Positions 35,807 through 48,257 of a stretch of 64,000 bases of DNA are shown in pieces; within the stretch, counting starts at the first letter, position 1; every line of letters begins with the position of its first letter. Under the pieces are notes generated by a model. That model did not search any database. It was not told where the DNA came from and saw only the letters and a program-made list of their open reading frames with translations. Made by a program: the position numbers and the translations under genes. Origin of the DNA: Lethocerus indicus (taxonomy: Eukaryota > Arthropoda > Insecta > Hemiptera > Belostomatidae); the NCBI GenBank assembly GCA_019843655.1, contig JACDQD010000009.1:4239204-4303203 (forward strand), given 5' to 3'.

Positions 35807-38800
35807 AAGGAATAACTTCTTGGAACTGATTTTTATCGTCAATATGCGTAAACCATCGCTTAGTTAAGCGAGGTGTCGATGTTTTGTAGCTACGCATTTT
35901 TTACGCATCCTGCTCGGTTATCACGATTTGGCGATCGGAAGAAAAATTATAATTTAATGCCACGTCGGGCTTTTTGTCGCCTACCGATTGCCGTGGTTGT
36001 TGAAAGAGTATACGACAAGAAACCGAATCCTTTTGCATTGTTAACTAATGTTTCGAATGGAATCGTTTAATTATTAATCGATCGAAACGTTGTTGAAGGA
36101 GTTGTTATAGATATGGCCTCCTTAGAACGTTCATTATCGGGCGACTGTAATTGAAAATTACCTACGATGTGTTGTCGTTTCGTAACAAGGTATTGTTTAA
36201 TTGTTGACAGTCTCGTTTCGATTGGGGCCCGCGTTTATTTTTGGAGATCGATCCCACTCGAAGTTGTGCCTTATCCGGGCCGCCGACAGAAGTGACCGGG
36301 CGTTACTGAATTGCGTAATTAGAAGAAAAAGAAGAAAGCGGGGCCCGGGATTCTGCCTTCGGAGATTCTCGAAACCGCCCGCTATCGGGCTGGCATAGTT
36401 ATTCACGAATATTTCATATCATACTCACGCTTTCCCTTATCTGCATAACCGTGGGGGGATAATCTTCGTTCAAACGCGCTGGGCCGTTTATTACTTCCGT
36501 CGTCTTCGATAGCGCTGCACGGGCCATAACTGATACAAACCGGCCATAAGCGATACAAAACGTTGAAATTGAAAATGGGGAAAACGACTTCCATATAGGA
36601 GGGAGTTTATTTAAATTATTATTTTTTCTTATATATTTTTCGCGGCGAAACCGCATCAGAATAATAGTATATACATTTTAACACGACTTATGTCAATTAA
36701 ATTACGAACATCGAATAAACGATAATCTACCGCGTTGTTGTACCACTGTTGTACCTACTGTTGCACAGAGTTTTATAAAAAAAATTTTCTTCTTATTGTT
36801 GGTCGTAATTTTGTATCATCGTCACGACGATACCCCAATTTGTACCTAACTACAATATATTTTATATTCATAAAATATATTAATTGTAAATGTTTTATTT
36901 AAAGCGGTACCGGGAATAAACTGAATTATGAATATCCGCCGGTTTTAATTCTACCGGCACGATCTTGTTAGTATGCGCTCTCCGTCGAGCCCAGTTAATA
37001 TTACTACATCCTATGATTTTGTTGTCTCCTGTCGCTTTTTTGGTCCCGTGCCAGTCGGTCGGTTTTGCCATCGTCAGTCGAATTACGAGTTAACTCGTCG
37101 CTTAGCAATGAGACGGCTTCCTGTCTCCAGTGTCAGTACACCGGCTTTTTAGTGGGTGTCAGTTTATTATAAGATTTTATTGCTGAACAGGTCGTGTCGC
37201 AGAACACGGCGTAAACTGTGTTCTCCTATTTCTATTATTGGTCCTATACCGACATTGTACGTACAACAAGTATAATTAAGTACCAGTATCTACGTTTTGA
37301 GTCTTTAACCAACCAAACAAAAGCAGTAAATTTTTGGATTAAAAAAAGCCACCGTTTCGTGTCCGTTCAACCTCCTCATAACAGTTTTAGCTACGCTGGA
37401 CGGAAGTGGCAGTTTATTTGAAATTCTAAGCTAACGTTCTAAGCTCCTACTGGCTGATGCTTATAATTATCTTTCGTCCCGCGTAGGAGTAGGATTTTGC
37501 CACGTGGGCGTCTCCACGACTCATCGCGAAGTGTGTCACATCTATTTGGAGTTGTGTCTGACTGTCGGATCAGCGGAGTAGGAGTGAGATACAGGGAGAT
37601 GCTAATTGGCGAGAATTATTACCAATTACCCGGGTCGGACATAGTCCTTTTTTTTCCTCTGCCTTTTGCCCAGTGACACACATTCTGGACGGCAGATCAC
37701 GATGTTTCGGAATCATCCACTAAAATATGCCAACCGGCCAAGAGAACGAACTGAAAAGATTTATTTTTCATTGTAAAACTATATTTTTATGTTTCGGTTC
37801 CATTACGTCTGCCCCAGACCTCTAATTTTTAGACACATTTAGCAATGCATTTTTGCCGACAATATACCTAATTGTGGATATTATGAGTTTTTTTTACGAC
37901 GCACTATGTTTCATGTACAGCGCCCCGGCCGTAATAACAATGCGTCGGTCGGCAGGATGGGCCCACTTAGCCCATAGCTCGTCGACTATTCGCGCTGTAA
38001 AATTCCCGCGAGGTCGTTCACCAACTACTGAAAATTATCTTTTCGAAAAGAGAAAGCAGACCTGGAACGTAAATATTATTATGCTATCATCGACTATTCG
38101 GCGTCGCTGTTATAACCGCGCTCGAACGGCAAGTAGCCGGTCGGGGGAACAGAACGCCGAATTTCAATTCAATTACTAATTTGAATTGATCTACGAGAAT
38201 GAGAGCTCGTAAACTCCGGCACGCTCGTTATAATTCAGCCGGGCCCTTTTGTTCCTTAACAACCGGCTCCCATCTAAAGTGCCGCCCTGAATTCAAGTGA
38301 CGAACGCAACGCATAATGAGAACGGGGCAACCTTGGGGCGTCCAAGTGGAATGCCTAGGTTGTCTTGAAAACGAGAGAGTTTTTCCCGTAAGTAATTTCG
38401 CGATTTTTATCTGGAAATGATTTTCACGCATGCAAACAGAATTGCACTGCCCCCAAATAAATGGCTGTAATTCGTTTAGCGTATCTCCGATATTAGCTTC
38501 AGTTTCGGTGCCATCGACGGAGAAAGAGAAATCGGATTTCGAATACCCAAAAAATACGAATTTCAACCTCCGTATGGAAAAAACTTCGAAAGTATATTTC
38601 ACTGAAATGCAAACAATAATTCCAGCGTAAGGAGAAAATTAGCTACACGGTGTGTTCGAATGCGCTGAAATGAAATCGGTGTATTCCATTTGTGTGGCTG
38701 AAGGCTCTCCATTGAGGACTTATTCTAATTTTAAATTATAATTCCCCCGCATGGGAAACCTACCGTACTTATTAGAGCGTGTGTACGCGCTCACGAATCT

Positions 38801-39097
38801 ATAAGTGGGTATGTAGTGACCATTGTTATTTTTAAAATTAACCAGACTAGGTCCTCGCTTTTGGCACCGAGCCTGAATATTGAGGTTTTTGTTTCTTTTA
38901 TTCATTCAATTTTCTAATTATGAATCGGTTTTCACCTTTCGCCCATATTTACTACTGAGTTATCAGCTTTCAAGACTACGCATGTAAACAAACGGACCTT
39001 CAGTGACTGACAACGCTTCAAAAAATTAATGAAAATTCTCTCGATTCGTCTATATTCGACTGAATTATACTAGCGTCACCACATTACACTAGCGTTG

Positions 39098-39287
39098 AAA
39101 TGTACTGAACTAAAGTTCGTTGGGTGCACTTGCACCGATTAACTAGCGCTCCCCTGAGTGTGGTGCGGAAATGTACTTAACTAAAGTTCGTTGGGTACAC
39201 TTGCACCGATTAACTAGTGCCCCCTGAGGGTGGTGCGTAAATGTGCTTAACTAAAGTTCGTTGGGTGCACTTACACCGATTAACTAG
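39098..39287 (+). repeat. tandem repeat, three copies of a 70-71 bp unit
   Basis: Units begin AAATGT at 39098, 39169 and 39239, the last incomplete. Each holds CTAAAGTTCGTTGGG, CACTT, CACCGATTAACTAG, and the first two end with CCCCTGAG-GTGGTGCG. Copies differ at only a few bases, so the array is fairly young or is being homogenised. The end of one unit is also present at 6591-6630. The array sits at the left edge of the longest copy of repeat family A. Confidence 0.88.
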
Positions 39288-39415
39288 ATTACTAAAAATA
39301 AACTTTTTTCAATAAATTTTGGGTCACCAGGAATACTTTTTGATCTTAAATACACAATACCAGATAGTTTTCCTGTCAAACCAGCGTGAGGAGACAAGAA
39401 CACACGAAATCTACG
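39288..39415 (+). mobile_element. dispersed repeat family A, longest copy (right part)
   Basis: Directly after the tandem array come TTACTAAAAATAAAC (also at 6.63 kb), the foldback segment 39310-39378 (also at 29.3 kb, reversed), and CCAGCGTGAGGAGACAAGAA (also at 35.8 and 44.3 kb). This copy links blocks seen separately elsewhere and so shows they belong to one element. No transposase or reverse transcriptase frame is visible, so it would be non-autonomous. Confidence 0.62.
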
Positions 39416-42151
39416 ATTTTGATTTCATTTTTTTTATTATTTGAGGACACCGTGGTAGACAATCGACAGTGTCACAATATTTTACGATGTAAAATGTCCG
39501 TTTCTGGATTATTATTTAATTATTTATTAGTAGCTTTGAAGTTATTTCATATATGTAAACTATTTCCACCGCTTGGACATAGGAGCTACCTTGACTGGTG
39601 GAAAGTCGGCCGTTCTCATGTTTCTAGTTCCACGGAGAAACCTCGAATGTATTATCCCAAGCGTCGTGTAATCAGGAGCCCAACACATGGCCCATTTAGG
39701 CCGACGGGTGACGGGCTACATTAAACAAATTAACCATAATTTATGCGGCCCTTCCCACCCCGGAATCGGTAACTTGAAACCCGACCGACCGGCTACTGTC
39801 CTGAAAGCCTGAAACCGAGGACATACGAAACTCCCGGAGCTCCGAACCCGTTCGATAGCTTCCTTTACTCTTCTTAATTACGAGGAATAGAAATACAATT
39901 TTTAGCGTGGTTCTTGCATCAGGTCAGAGTCCATCAATTTATATTTTAAGGGAGCTACGAAAACGAAATTTTAATAGTACCAAAATATACGAAATTCTAG
40001 GCATACGACGCATAAGTGTACCGAAAATTAATTTTTTAAAACTGAACAATAACATAGGAGGTTTCTGACTGAAACAGCCCATAAAAATTGGCCCAAATAG
40101 GTGAAAAGACATATTTATTGATTGGTGAAGGGAACAGTTATTTTAACTCCACATAAACCGGAAGAGCTCAATTGGAGGAACAAACTTAATTGTCCAGCCA
40201 CAGAATAGGTTACTCGAACATCTTTCGATTAAGGTTTCTGAGCCCGTTATTCGAATTTGAACACTTGTATTGGCCTTAGATACAGAGTTATAACTCGTGA
40301 ACTCTTCCTTATATCGCGCTGTTCAGATGATGCGTCCAATCTTCTAAACGGGTATGTGAAAGTATTGGAGAGGAAGTGGTGACTGCGGTGCCTACCGACT
40401 GGTTAAAACTCTGAATCATTGGCTCGGATTTGTCATGGTGAGCTATACGAATAAGCCGAGAATGCCCGGGCCCTGCTTAACACGTGGGGCCCTCTTAAAA
40501 TACAGAAGGTAAATTACGTCTAAGGAGGCGTCCGGAGTTTAAAATTATGAGACGGAAAAACGCTGGCGGCGTTATATTTATACTTGCTAATATGCCCAAT
40601 CTTGTCGGATGACGTCAGTCTTCAGCGTTTATTGATATTTACGGCTTCCATAATACGAGTGAAACTGATTTGTCATATTTTATGTCGGAGATGAATAATT
40701 TTCTTTGAGTCGAACAAAAATAAAATTTCGGAACAATATCCCCCGCGATATTTTATAGGTTTTTCTTCCCGTCCGATTGGTTTGGGTCGGACAAAATCGA
40801 AATTGGACTAATCTCGTCTTCTTTTCGACAATATTGGTTCTGTCTGACAATGAAGTCGTACGTATCCTGATGTATCTATAACTAGATAGATAGTCATTCG
40901 GCTACCTGAATTATAGAATTTTTCTGATTCGGTTTCGGCCCAGGAGGATGACATTACAGAATAATAAAGGAATATTTCAATAACAAGAAAATTCCGACCA
41001 ATAAATAAGGAACAGAAATTAAAAGGTATTATTTTTTTTTACTCTCAGTAACGATTTTCCGTCACATTCTTCTCATACAATGTTCACGCATATTGTGCGT
41101 GACAAGGTTATCGAAGGTGCTTCAGTGTTAGTATTTTTTTGTAATCAACTACTAAATATTTTTATGGACATCTCATTGCTTGTGGATCGATCCTCTGTCT
41201 CCACTCATCCATTTGCTCTAATACTAGACCGGTTTCCGCTTAACGCATTCAGTAAATTATTTGCGCGTTGCCTCACTAATTTACGAACGATGTTGGTTCC
41301 CTGGGGGTAGGTTGGATCGGGGGCTAATTGGGACTTCGTACAAAATTCATTGTTAATCGACGGTCGTATTGCGTTCTGAAGATGTACGCGAAATATTGAT
41401 TTTTCAATTAATATCATGAACACAACATCGTAAGAATTGTTTTAATGAACGTTTATTGACTTTTATTGACAATAGTTAGCTTTATGAGAATGCGATGATA
41501 GATCGGTGTTAGGCTGTTGCATCCCAATGTGTGCCCCCCCACAGTCGTTAGCTAAGTGACTCAGCCTTTCCGACTCTTCCTAATCTCGTTACATTTTCTG
41601 TTATCTCTCGTGGCTTCCCCAGCTCCTCTATCGCTTGTCGCCTCCTCGTTTCCAGTTTAATTCCCTAATCGAAAACTGCGTAATACCCCCCCGCCCCCCC
41701 CGGAGTACCGCAGTGCTCTCGCTCCGGGCGGTATATCCCTCACGACCGATGAGGTCATACGGTCGATCTAGACAGGAATGAGTCATCGGGAACTGCCGTT
41801 TTTTTATCGATCCAGCCGGTTTAATAGACCATACTGTCAAGAACTTGGGATGCTACTATCTATATTTCCAAGATATTTGCGATTAGACCATAATTTCAAA
41901 GCTTTATACAGTGACCTGCGAGGTTTAGTAGGACTGTCCAAAGTATGATTGTCACCACTCGCTGTGCATAAAATTTTATGTTACTTCCAAGTTCAGAGAA
42001 TAAAATAAAAATAAAACTGTATTTACGCACTGATTATGGTCCTCTACCAATTGTGATTTTTATGTACTCTTTTCACATTCATATCTTATACTCTCGACAA
42101 CCGAATCGCATCATTCTTGTTGTTTGAAGGATTGTTTTAACAACGCACGAC

Positions 42152-42230
42152 GGAAGTTGAATTGTAAATAAAGATAACGCGCGCGATACTAAACTTTGCA
42201 AACACTATTTTACGCATTAAAATTCGTAAT
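42152..42230 (+). repeat. local duplication, unit 1
   Basis: The unit matches 42325-42405 in the same orientation, 174 bp apart. Shared blocks are TTGAATTGT, GATAA-GCGCG, GATA-TAAACTT and TATTTTACGCATTA-AATTC. By eye it is about three-quarters identical. No coding sense. Confidence 0.65.
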
Positions 42231-42324
42231 CGTTCCCAAATCCCGTAATAATGGTTCACTAGGGTGCGTTGTGATCGGGCGTCTATATCCCGTATTAATT
42301 GCAATATTGGGCTATTAATGTAGG

Positions 42325-42405
42325 ACAGAATTTGAATTGTTGAATGACGATAATGCGCGTGATATTAAACTTCGAAAAGCTTATTTTACGCATTACAATT
42401 CTGTA
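42325..42405 (+). repeat. local duplication, unit 2
   Basis: Second copy of the 42152-42230 unit. ACAGAATT near its start and AATTCTGT near its end are exact inverted repeats, so this copy can form a stem enclosing most of the unit. Confidence 0.65.
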
Positions 42406-44204
42406 TTCCATTAAATGTATTCTATCCGACCCGTAACGGGTGTTTAGAGAGGACAAGGTTTCGGTTAGCGAGGACAGAGTGTCGGCGCACTCCGTTTCTT
42501 CTTTTTCCCTCAGTCCCGGGGTCGTCTCGGATTACTGTCGTCGAAGGGGACTTTTTAATATGCGGCCCGGGAAGGACGGGCCCCGTTCGATCCTTTTGTC
42601 GATAAAATCTCGAAGGCGCGAGGAGCCCGCGGCCCTAATGGCCCACGACTGAATCCCAATAATTAAACTGGGCCATTCCGTTAGTGTTCCCGCCGAGCGC
42701 TCCGTTCCATTTTTGGCGACCTCAGGCCGTGTAGCTTTCTTTCTGTTTCCAATCTATTTGGCTCGTTATTTCTGTGCATTCGAAGATCTAAAGTAGAGGT
42801 ATCACCAGGCATGTGTATTTCTTCACAAGTCTGCGCTCCTCAGGTAACCCTGAGGAGTACTGTCATGTGATTGTCGTCTCCATTGCCTGTACGACCTTGT
42901 TCCACCTAAATGTTTTGTTAAAGTATTAAGATGCATTGACGGGATTTTTTCTTTAGTTTGCGGGAGTTATCCTTCGGGATTTCGGTTATTGTTATATGAA
43001 CGGTTATGTCTCTTTGTTTTTTCTTGCCCAGTCTTGGGTACTAATCTTGTCTTGTTGAAAGTGCGTCGTTTTGAGCTTTAAGAAGAATAAAGTATGTGGT
43101 AAATGAATGAAAACTTTCCGTAGAATGTGGCTGATTTAAGAGCAAAGAATTGGCAACAATGGAGTGAGGTTTTTACCTGAGGTTTCGACTCTCTGACAAA
43201 CCCGGTCAGGTTCTGGTTTTCTCCTCCGTCCCTTTTTTTATATACAATGATTTATGTGATGTTATTTAGTTTTGTATGTAATTGTGCGTTGTGACTGTAT
43301 CGTGGATTTGATGTGACCTGGACTGATGGAGGGAGTACATCAGGTTCGTGAGATGAAGCATCCCAGTCTGCTGGTCTTAAATTCGCTGACTTCTTGAATA
43401 ATAATAAGTTGATTGTTAACGATCTTATGTTTAAAAGATCAGAAATCCTTGTTACTCAGCTTGTCACGTAATATGGGGCGTGTATGCGCTCTTAAAACTG
43501 GAATGAACCGGTCTTGTAAAATTCCTCAGTAGTGAAATAACTGCGCGGAAAATTTATACAAATATTCCGATACAATTTATTCCCAATAATCATACTTGAC
43601 AAGACCGATAGCACTGTAATTTCCGACACTAATAATACGCGGTGTATTAGCCTAAAATGCAATCGGAATACGTTAATATCAACTTTCCCGTCCCCCTGAA
43701 GTGGGCGTGACGCAATGTGCGCGAATTAGACTGTCTCAAAAGCGTATAATTATTGATGTTTGACAAATTAGGAAGGGAATTATCGCGGGTTTTTTCAACT
43801 CTCGCCTCGGCAGCTCTCTCCCGGTTCCGAAAACCGCTCCCCAAGAAAATGGAGTGGAATTTTCGATTCCGAACTTGGACACAGAGTTAGAGACATCTTC
43901 TGGCTGGATATTTCGTCTTTAAATGGGATTGATTTTCTATTATCGTGCCGGGTGTACCCCGTGGGTTCGAGAGTGGTGGGGGTGAGGGGGGACCGTAGGC
44001 CGCCACCTCTGGAGGTCAAACCTGATGCAATGCGGTACCTGCCCCAGTCCCCGCGTCCTTTCACCCCCGATTTGCGGTTTTTACTTATAAGGAAATTAAA
44101 GGAAAATTAGAACGATATTTTTTCAGATCGCCAGATTACTTTTCTAGAAATAGGGATCAATTGATTTTATATCCTTCGCCTAGTTTTTCCCTGAATTTTA
44201 ATAT

Positions 44205-44323
44205 TACTGGTTTAGAATACCTGTTTTGCGGTCTGCGAGGGATCGGAATACCGTAGATTTTGCTAGACCGGTCTAGCAGAAGACGGAACCACCGAGAGGA
44301 GACAGAAACACACGAAATTTACG
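44205..44323 (+). mobile_element. dispersed repeat family A, fragment near RP2
   Basis: The GAATACCTGTTTT - GGTCTG - GGAATACC block (44210-44252) matches 6653-6696 reversed. A perfect 18-bp palindrome TGCTAGACCGGTCTAGCA lies at 44261-44278 and is partly shared with 20.26 kb. The block ACCGAGAGGAGACAGAAACA (44290-44309) onward matches 39380-39415. It ends about 130 bp before the candidate ratchet site at 44454. Confidence 0.6.
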
Positions 44324-44453
44324 TTTAATATTACTAATTATTCCGTTAATTAAATATTAAATTAGTTTTTCTCTGTCTTATACAATCAGCGACTTGATTA
44401 TATTCAAGAGCATGATATTTAGATGTTTATGTTGAAATGAGTAAATATATGAA

Positions 44454-44475
44454 TTTCTTTTTGTTTCAGGTAAGT
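44454..44475 (+). other. candidate recursive splice site (ratcheting point) RP2
   Basis: The pyrimidine tract at 44454-44467 (interrupted by one G) ends in CAG at 44467-44469 and is followed at once by GTAAGT (44470-44475). The core TTTTTGTTYCAG|GTAAGTT is shared with RP1 at 23085/23086, and the two differ at one acceptor base and one base after the donor. A branch-point-like TGAAT lies at 44450-44454. It is on the sense strand, 21,384 nt beyond RP1. Use as a second ratchet step in Unc-76 intron 1 is inferred. By eye I found no third CAG|GTAAGT on either strand. Confidence 0.72.
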
Positions 44476-44503
44476 TCCATTACCCTACTTTACTGTTGAA
44501 GGG

Positions 44504-44509
44504 GTGAGT
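44504..44509 (+). other. secondary donor-like GTGAGT downstream of RP2
   Basis: GTGAGT (context AAGGG|GTGAGTTTT) lies 34 nt after the RP2 acceptor and could close a 34-nt mini-exon at 44470-44503. The layout mirrors RP1, which has GTAAGT 29 nt downstream. Retention after exon 1 would read CA|G TAA, a stop. Confidence 0.38.
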
Positions 44510-47500
44510 TTTTATTACCGTAATTGAGAATTTCGTTATTTTTGTACTACGGGGGAAAATGTACATCGGGCGATTATTTAAATCTTTTGAGAAGTATGAG
44601 TTCGATCGTTGTTTTGACCATTTATTCCAACGCGAGAACAGATTTTGAAGAAATAAGAATCATTGTTTAGGACCCGTCCTGTTTCACCGCCGACCACTCT
44701 CAAAACCCACGTGCCCGCACGTGTAGGTTTCCACGTTCCTAATTCAGTCTTCTATATCACTGGGAATGGCGCTTTACGAGGTTTTTATTGCCTATTCTGA
44801 ACCGTCCAGAAAAGCATGGAAACTTATCACGTCCCGGCAGATTGTACATTTATACGTCCCATAATTCTGTTTGTGAATTTTTTTTTCTTCACTTTAAGAA
44901 TACAGCGGTTAACGCGAGGTAGCGGTCCAGTTTCGGTTGATTATAGGCCGGTATCGAAACCGGTTGTTATGAGCCTTTGCTTCGCAATTGCCGTTTCAGT
45001 TCTGGATTATTTCACTGCCGTCATTATTGTGCCAGTGGAACATTTCCTGGGAATTTTCTTGTGGATCAAACAATACAGTTTACCTCAAACAACAGAAATT
45101 GAATCCACAGTTTTGTTGACAAATATCATGGTTTTTGTTGTAATCCGGTTGATTATGGAGCTCTAAAGACGTTTGAGCGCGGCTGCAACCTAATAACAAT
45201 TTGCTTATTTGAGATAATTAGTGTTAATGATGTGGGCAAAGTGGCATCGCGTGAATTTTGAAGGTTACAAGTATTCAGATATATTCGCTAAACGGTCTGA
45301 CCTACATTTCTGCAGCCTTGAGTGTTCGAGTCGACTTATTTAAATATCTACATTTTTTTAATTCAGCAAATTATTGTGTATCCTTCTTACATAATATAGT
45401 GCTCATTTGCAATATTAGTAGAGCCCTTGGCTTGGTTTCAAGAGGTAACTAATATTAAAATATTTTATTTCAATGAATTATTTTTTTATGTAGGACTGTT
45501 TTTCACGTATAAAAATGATTTACTGGCCCAGAGATATTCTCTGTCTAGGAAATGTGTCCTTCAGTTGGTGGTTTTTTACCACACACTGGTACAGAAATAT
45601 ACTTGTCCTGATTGCCCTTATTCTTATGTACATAAATAAGGGCCGGAATGCGTTTAAAACGAATCATTTGTTATCTATTTATATTCGTAGAAAAATAAGG
45701 TTTTTGTAAATCTCTGTGTATCGACTGTTCGGGAAAAACTGGGACGGAAATTGAGGCTGGGAAAAGCCGGCTCGGAGGGGTGGGGCTTTAAGCCAGACGG
45801 TGAAAATTCGATACGCGGCGCCGTGCCCGGTAATTGGGGGCGGTTTTCTCTCCCGGCAATAAACCGGAATAATAAAGGCTCTCGCGTGAACAGCGTTTCG
45901 AACGGCAACTCGACGCTGCTGGCGATCCCTTATACGCCCACGCCACCCTTTCCTAGAAATCGAAACTGGGTTCTGCCCCGGCAATGTAATCGGATGAATC
46001 GCATAAACCAGCTCATTTGGGCTCTCTGGAAGAACATATACATCCTTGTAGATAAATTATTCGAACTTATTTGGACAAATTAGGACCCATTATCAATTTA
46101 ACACGCGTATAATATATATTTATAGTCTGATATAAAAGAAACAAATTATTGGACTTTTCATTTTTGTTTAGAAGAATAATAAGTTCTCTGATAGATTTAT
46201 TTTTAAATCCATTCTTTTTATTATGTACATCAATAGTGCACGATTTGCCAGCTTCTGGGCAATATACATTCTGGGATGACCGTTTAAAGAGCTACAAATT
46301 GGCGGGCAAAATTAACACAACGGAAGGCCTTGACCTACTTAAATGGGAGAAATTAAGAGTGCAGGGGCTCTAGAAGGGATCTTACAATAAAAAACAATAT
46401 TTATTGTAGTTTTCCTTTGTACGTACCAAACCGGCTTAGCCATCCGGGGACATATTATTGATTGCGAAAGGAGCTCCTAATTAATTTTCGGCCTCTTACT
46501 GTTCGGCACTGTTAGTTTGCATAACTTGGCGAGTTTGTATAACGCATTCGTGGAAACTGGACGGGAACTGGGGAATTACGTACGGGACTTCTTGGAAGGC
46601 GAGAGGAGTCGAGAAGACATCTGTAAAAGACGACCGACGAGGGTTTGGAAACGCTCCAAGATCGGCCGCTAATATATTTCACTGCACCAAATGTATGCAG
46701 CACTACAAACTCCAGAGTCGAACAACTATCTGACAGCCATATACGACTTTTAAAACTTATGTTTAAATTTTTATCGAGCTAGAGTTTCCAATTTTTTTTT
46801 GTACAGAGGACGTACAAATTGTAAACGCTGTTTAACATCGCGGAAGTGAAAACCATAATCACGCCGCCTATCGACAACGTAATCAATTATGCCATTATTA
46901 CCGAATTTTGGGCTATTTCTTGTGATTTATTTTCTCGCGAATAGTGTCGCGGCAACAAGCATGGACGTGAAAAAAAACTTCGTGCCCTCTAATATTTCTT
47001 CGGTAACAAAGTCAAACACAAAATGTAAGGAGGGTTTGTGACTCACCCCCTCCGGAGGGGTTGATTTATTGCCGGGAGCATTGGGGCTCCCTCGGAGTTT
47101 CCCTGTGGGGCTTTTTTAATATCAGCTCACCGAGATCTGAGATAGGAGCCGCCCCCCCGCCCCGCCATTTCTTATTTTAAGAACTCGGCGAACGGCATCT
47201 AAATCCCTTTTATTACTGCGGCGTATCGTTGCTTCGGGGCAACGGCTCTACATCAAACGCTTCAGCTTTATTTGCAGCTGTCGCAGTATGTCCCATAGTT
47301 ATATCTCAAAACTCCGCGGAGTAGAAATGAAGAGAGAAATAAGAACTTTTATTATTACGGTTTCATTTAGAAAAGTTTGTATCTCTTGAGAAAAAAAGCC
47401 ACCCAGTGATAGTAAGTTTGACGCGAGGCCGGAAAGATCTCTAAGCCACTGGTTTCATATATTTAATAATCTGTGTTGCATTTGTATTATGGTACAGAGT

Positions 47501-48220
47501 TTAATTAACATTATTACATAATCAATTAAGACAGGATGAAACCGGATCGTGATAGGTTCTAACTTTTAACTACTCGGTTCCAATATTACAAAGTCATGCT
47601 GGAACCCTTCAGGGTTCGATAACGTACATTCAATAAGACGAGTCTTTCACGAGATTGTGTGACGCTGTATAAAGGTATATTCGAATATAGGAGAGATATG
47701 AGAGACGATCACGATATGAGGGGCGGTCGTCGAAACCTGGAAAAAGCAGGTTTCTATTTTTGGTTCTGTCAAATCGATCAAATATTTTTCTTTTTTTTTA
47801 TAAAACTCTCTCTTCTGGTTGGCACGTGTGAAAGTTTTTGTGTCTGAAGACTGGCCGGTGACTGGTTCATTAATCTTACATTCTGAACCGATTTGTTCCT
47901 CCTCATCCTCGCTAATATCAAATATCAATACCGAGTCTGAAATTTCAATTAAAATGTGTTATTATAATGAGGTTTTTAACATTATAGACTTCAGTTTGAA
48001 TACCACCACCGCCGTTCACCTTTTAGCTCTCTGTTGGTTCGATTAAGTAATTCTCATCCTATTTCCGTACATCTAATGCTCTCTAAGTGGTCTATTTCGT
48101 TCCCATTAAGATAAAAGGTCTGCCGGCAGAGCACGGGGGTATACCTGTATAAATTTGAACGGTGATCTCGAACGCTGGTGAAATGAAACGAGGCTGGCCG
48201 TCCCGTTATAATGGTCACCC

Positions 48221-48257
48221 GCTAAGTACGGTATGAAGTCATCTTTCGGTACTTAGC
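48221..48257. repeat. inverted repeat with 9-bp arms
   Basis: GCTAAGTAC (48221-48229) and GTACTTAGC (48249-48257) pair exactly around a 19-nt loop. GTACTTAG occurs again at about 48294-48301, and GTATGA near 48230 pairs with TCATAC near 48285, so a longer imperfect fold is possible. It may be a repeat edge. Confidence 0.55.

Larger units (their letters stand above)
23086..44469 (+). other. first intron, segment 2 (RP1 to RP2)
   Basis: These 21,384 nt run between the two candidate ratchet sites. I recognise no known protein or RNA gene. They hold a GAGG tract near 24.1 kb, two perfect triloop hairpins at 26.1 and 26.7 kb, a 46-bp TA run at 27.07 kb, a 28-bp near-palindrome at 29.8 kb, two local duplications (30.3/30.6 and 42.2/42.3 kb) and most copies of repeat family A. 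GC-rich patches occur around 24.3, 31.8, 42.5 and 44.0 kb. Some acceptor-like sites are present (for example 26861 and 23590), but none joins to a convincing FEZ exon. Confidence 0.68.

Noticed and set aside
42838..42865. CTCAG|GTAACC as a third ratchet site
   Set aside because: Donor lacks the AAGT consensus, the pyrimidine tract is short, and the motif is better explained as a small palindrome (CCTCAGG/CCCTGAGG).
44816..45166. 116-codon hydrophobic frame shortly after RP2
   Set aside because: T-rich intronic DNA produces hydrophobic translations by default. No family resemblance and no splice context.
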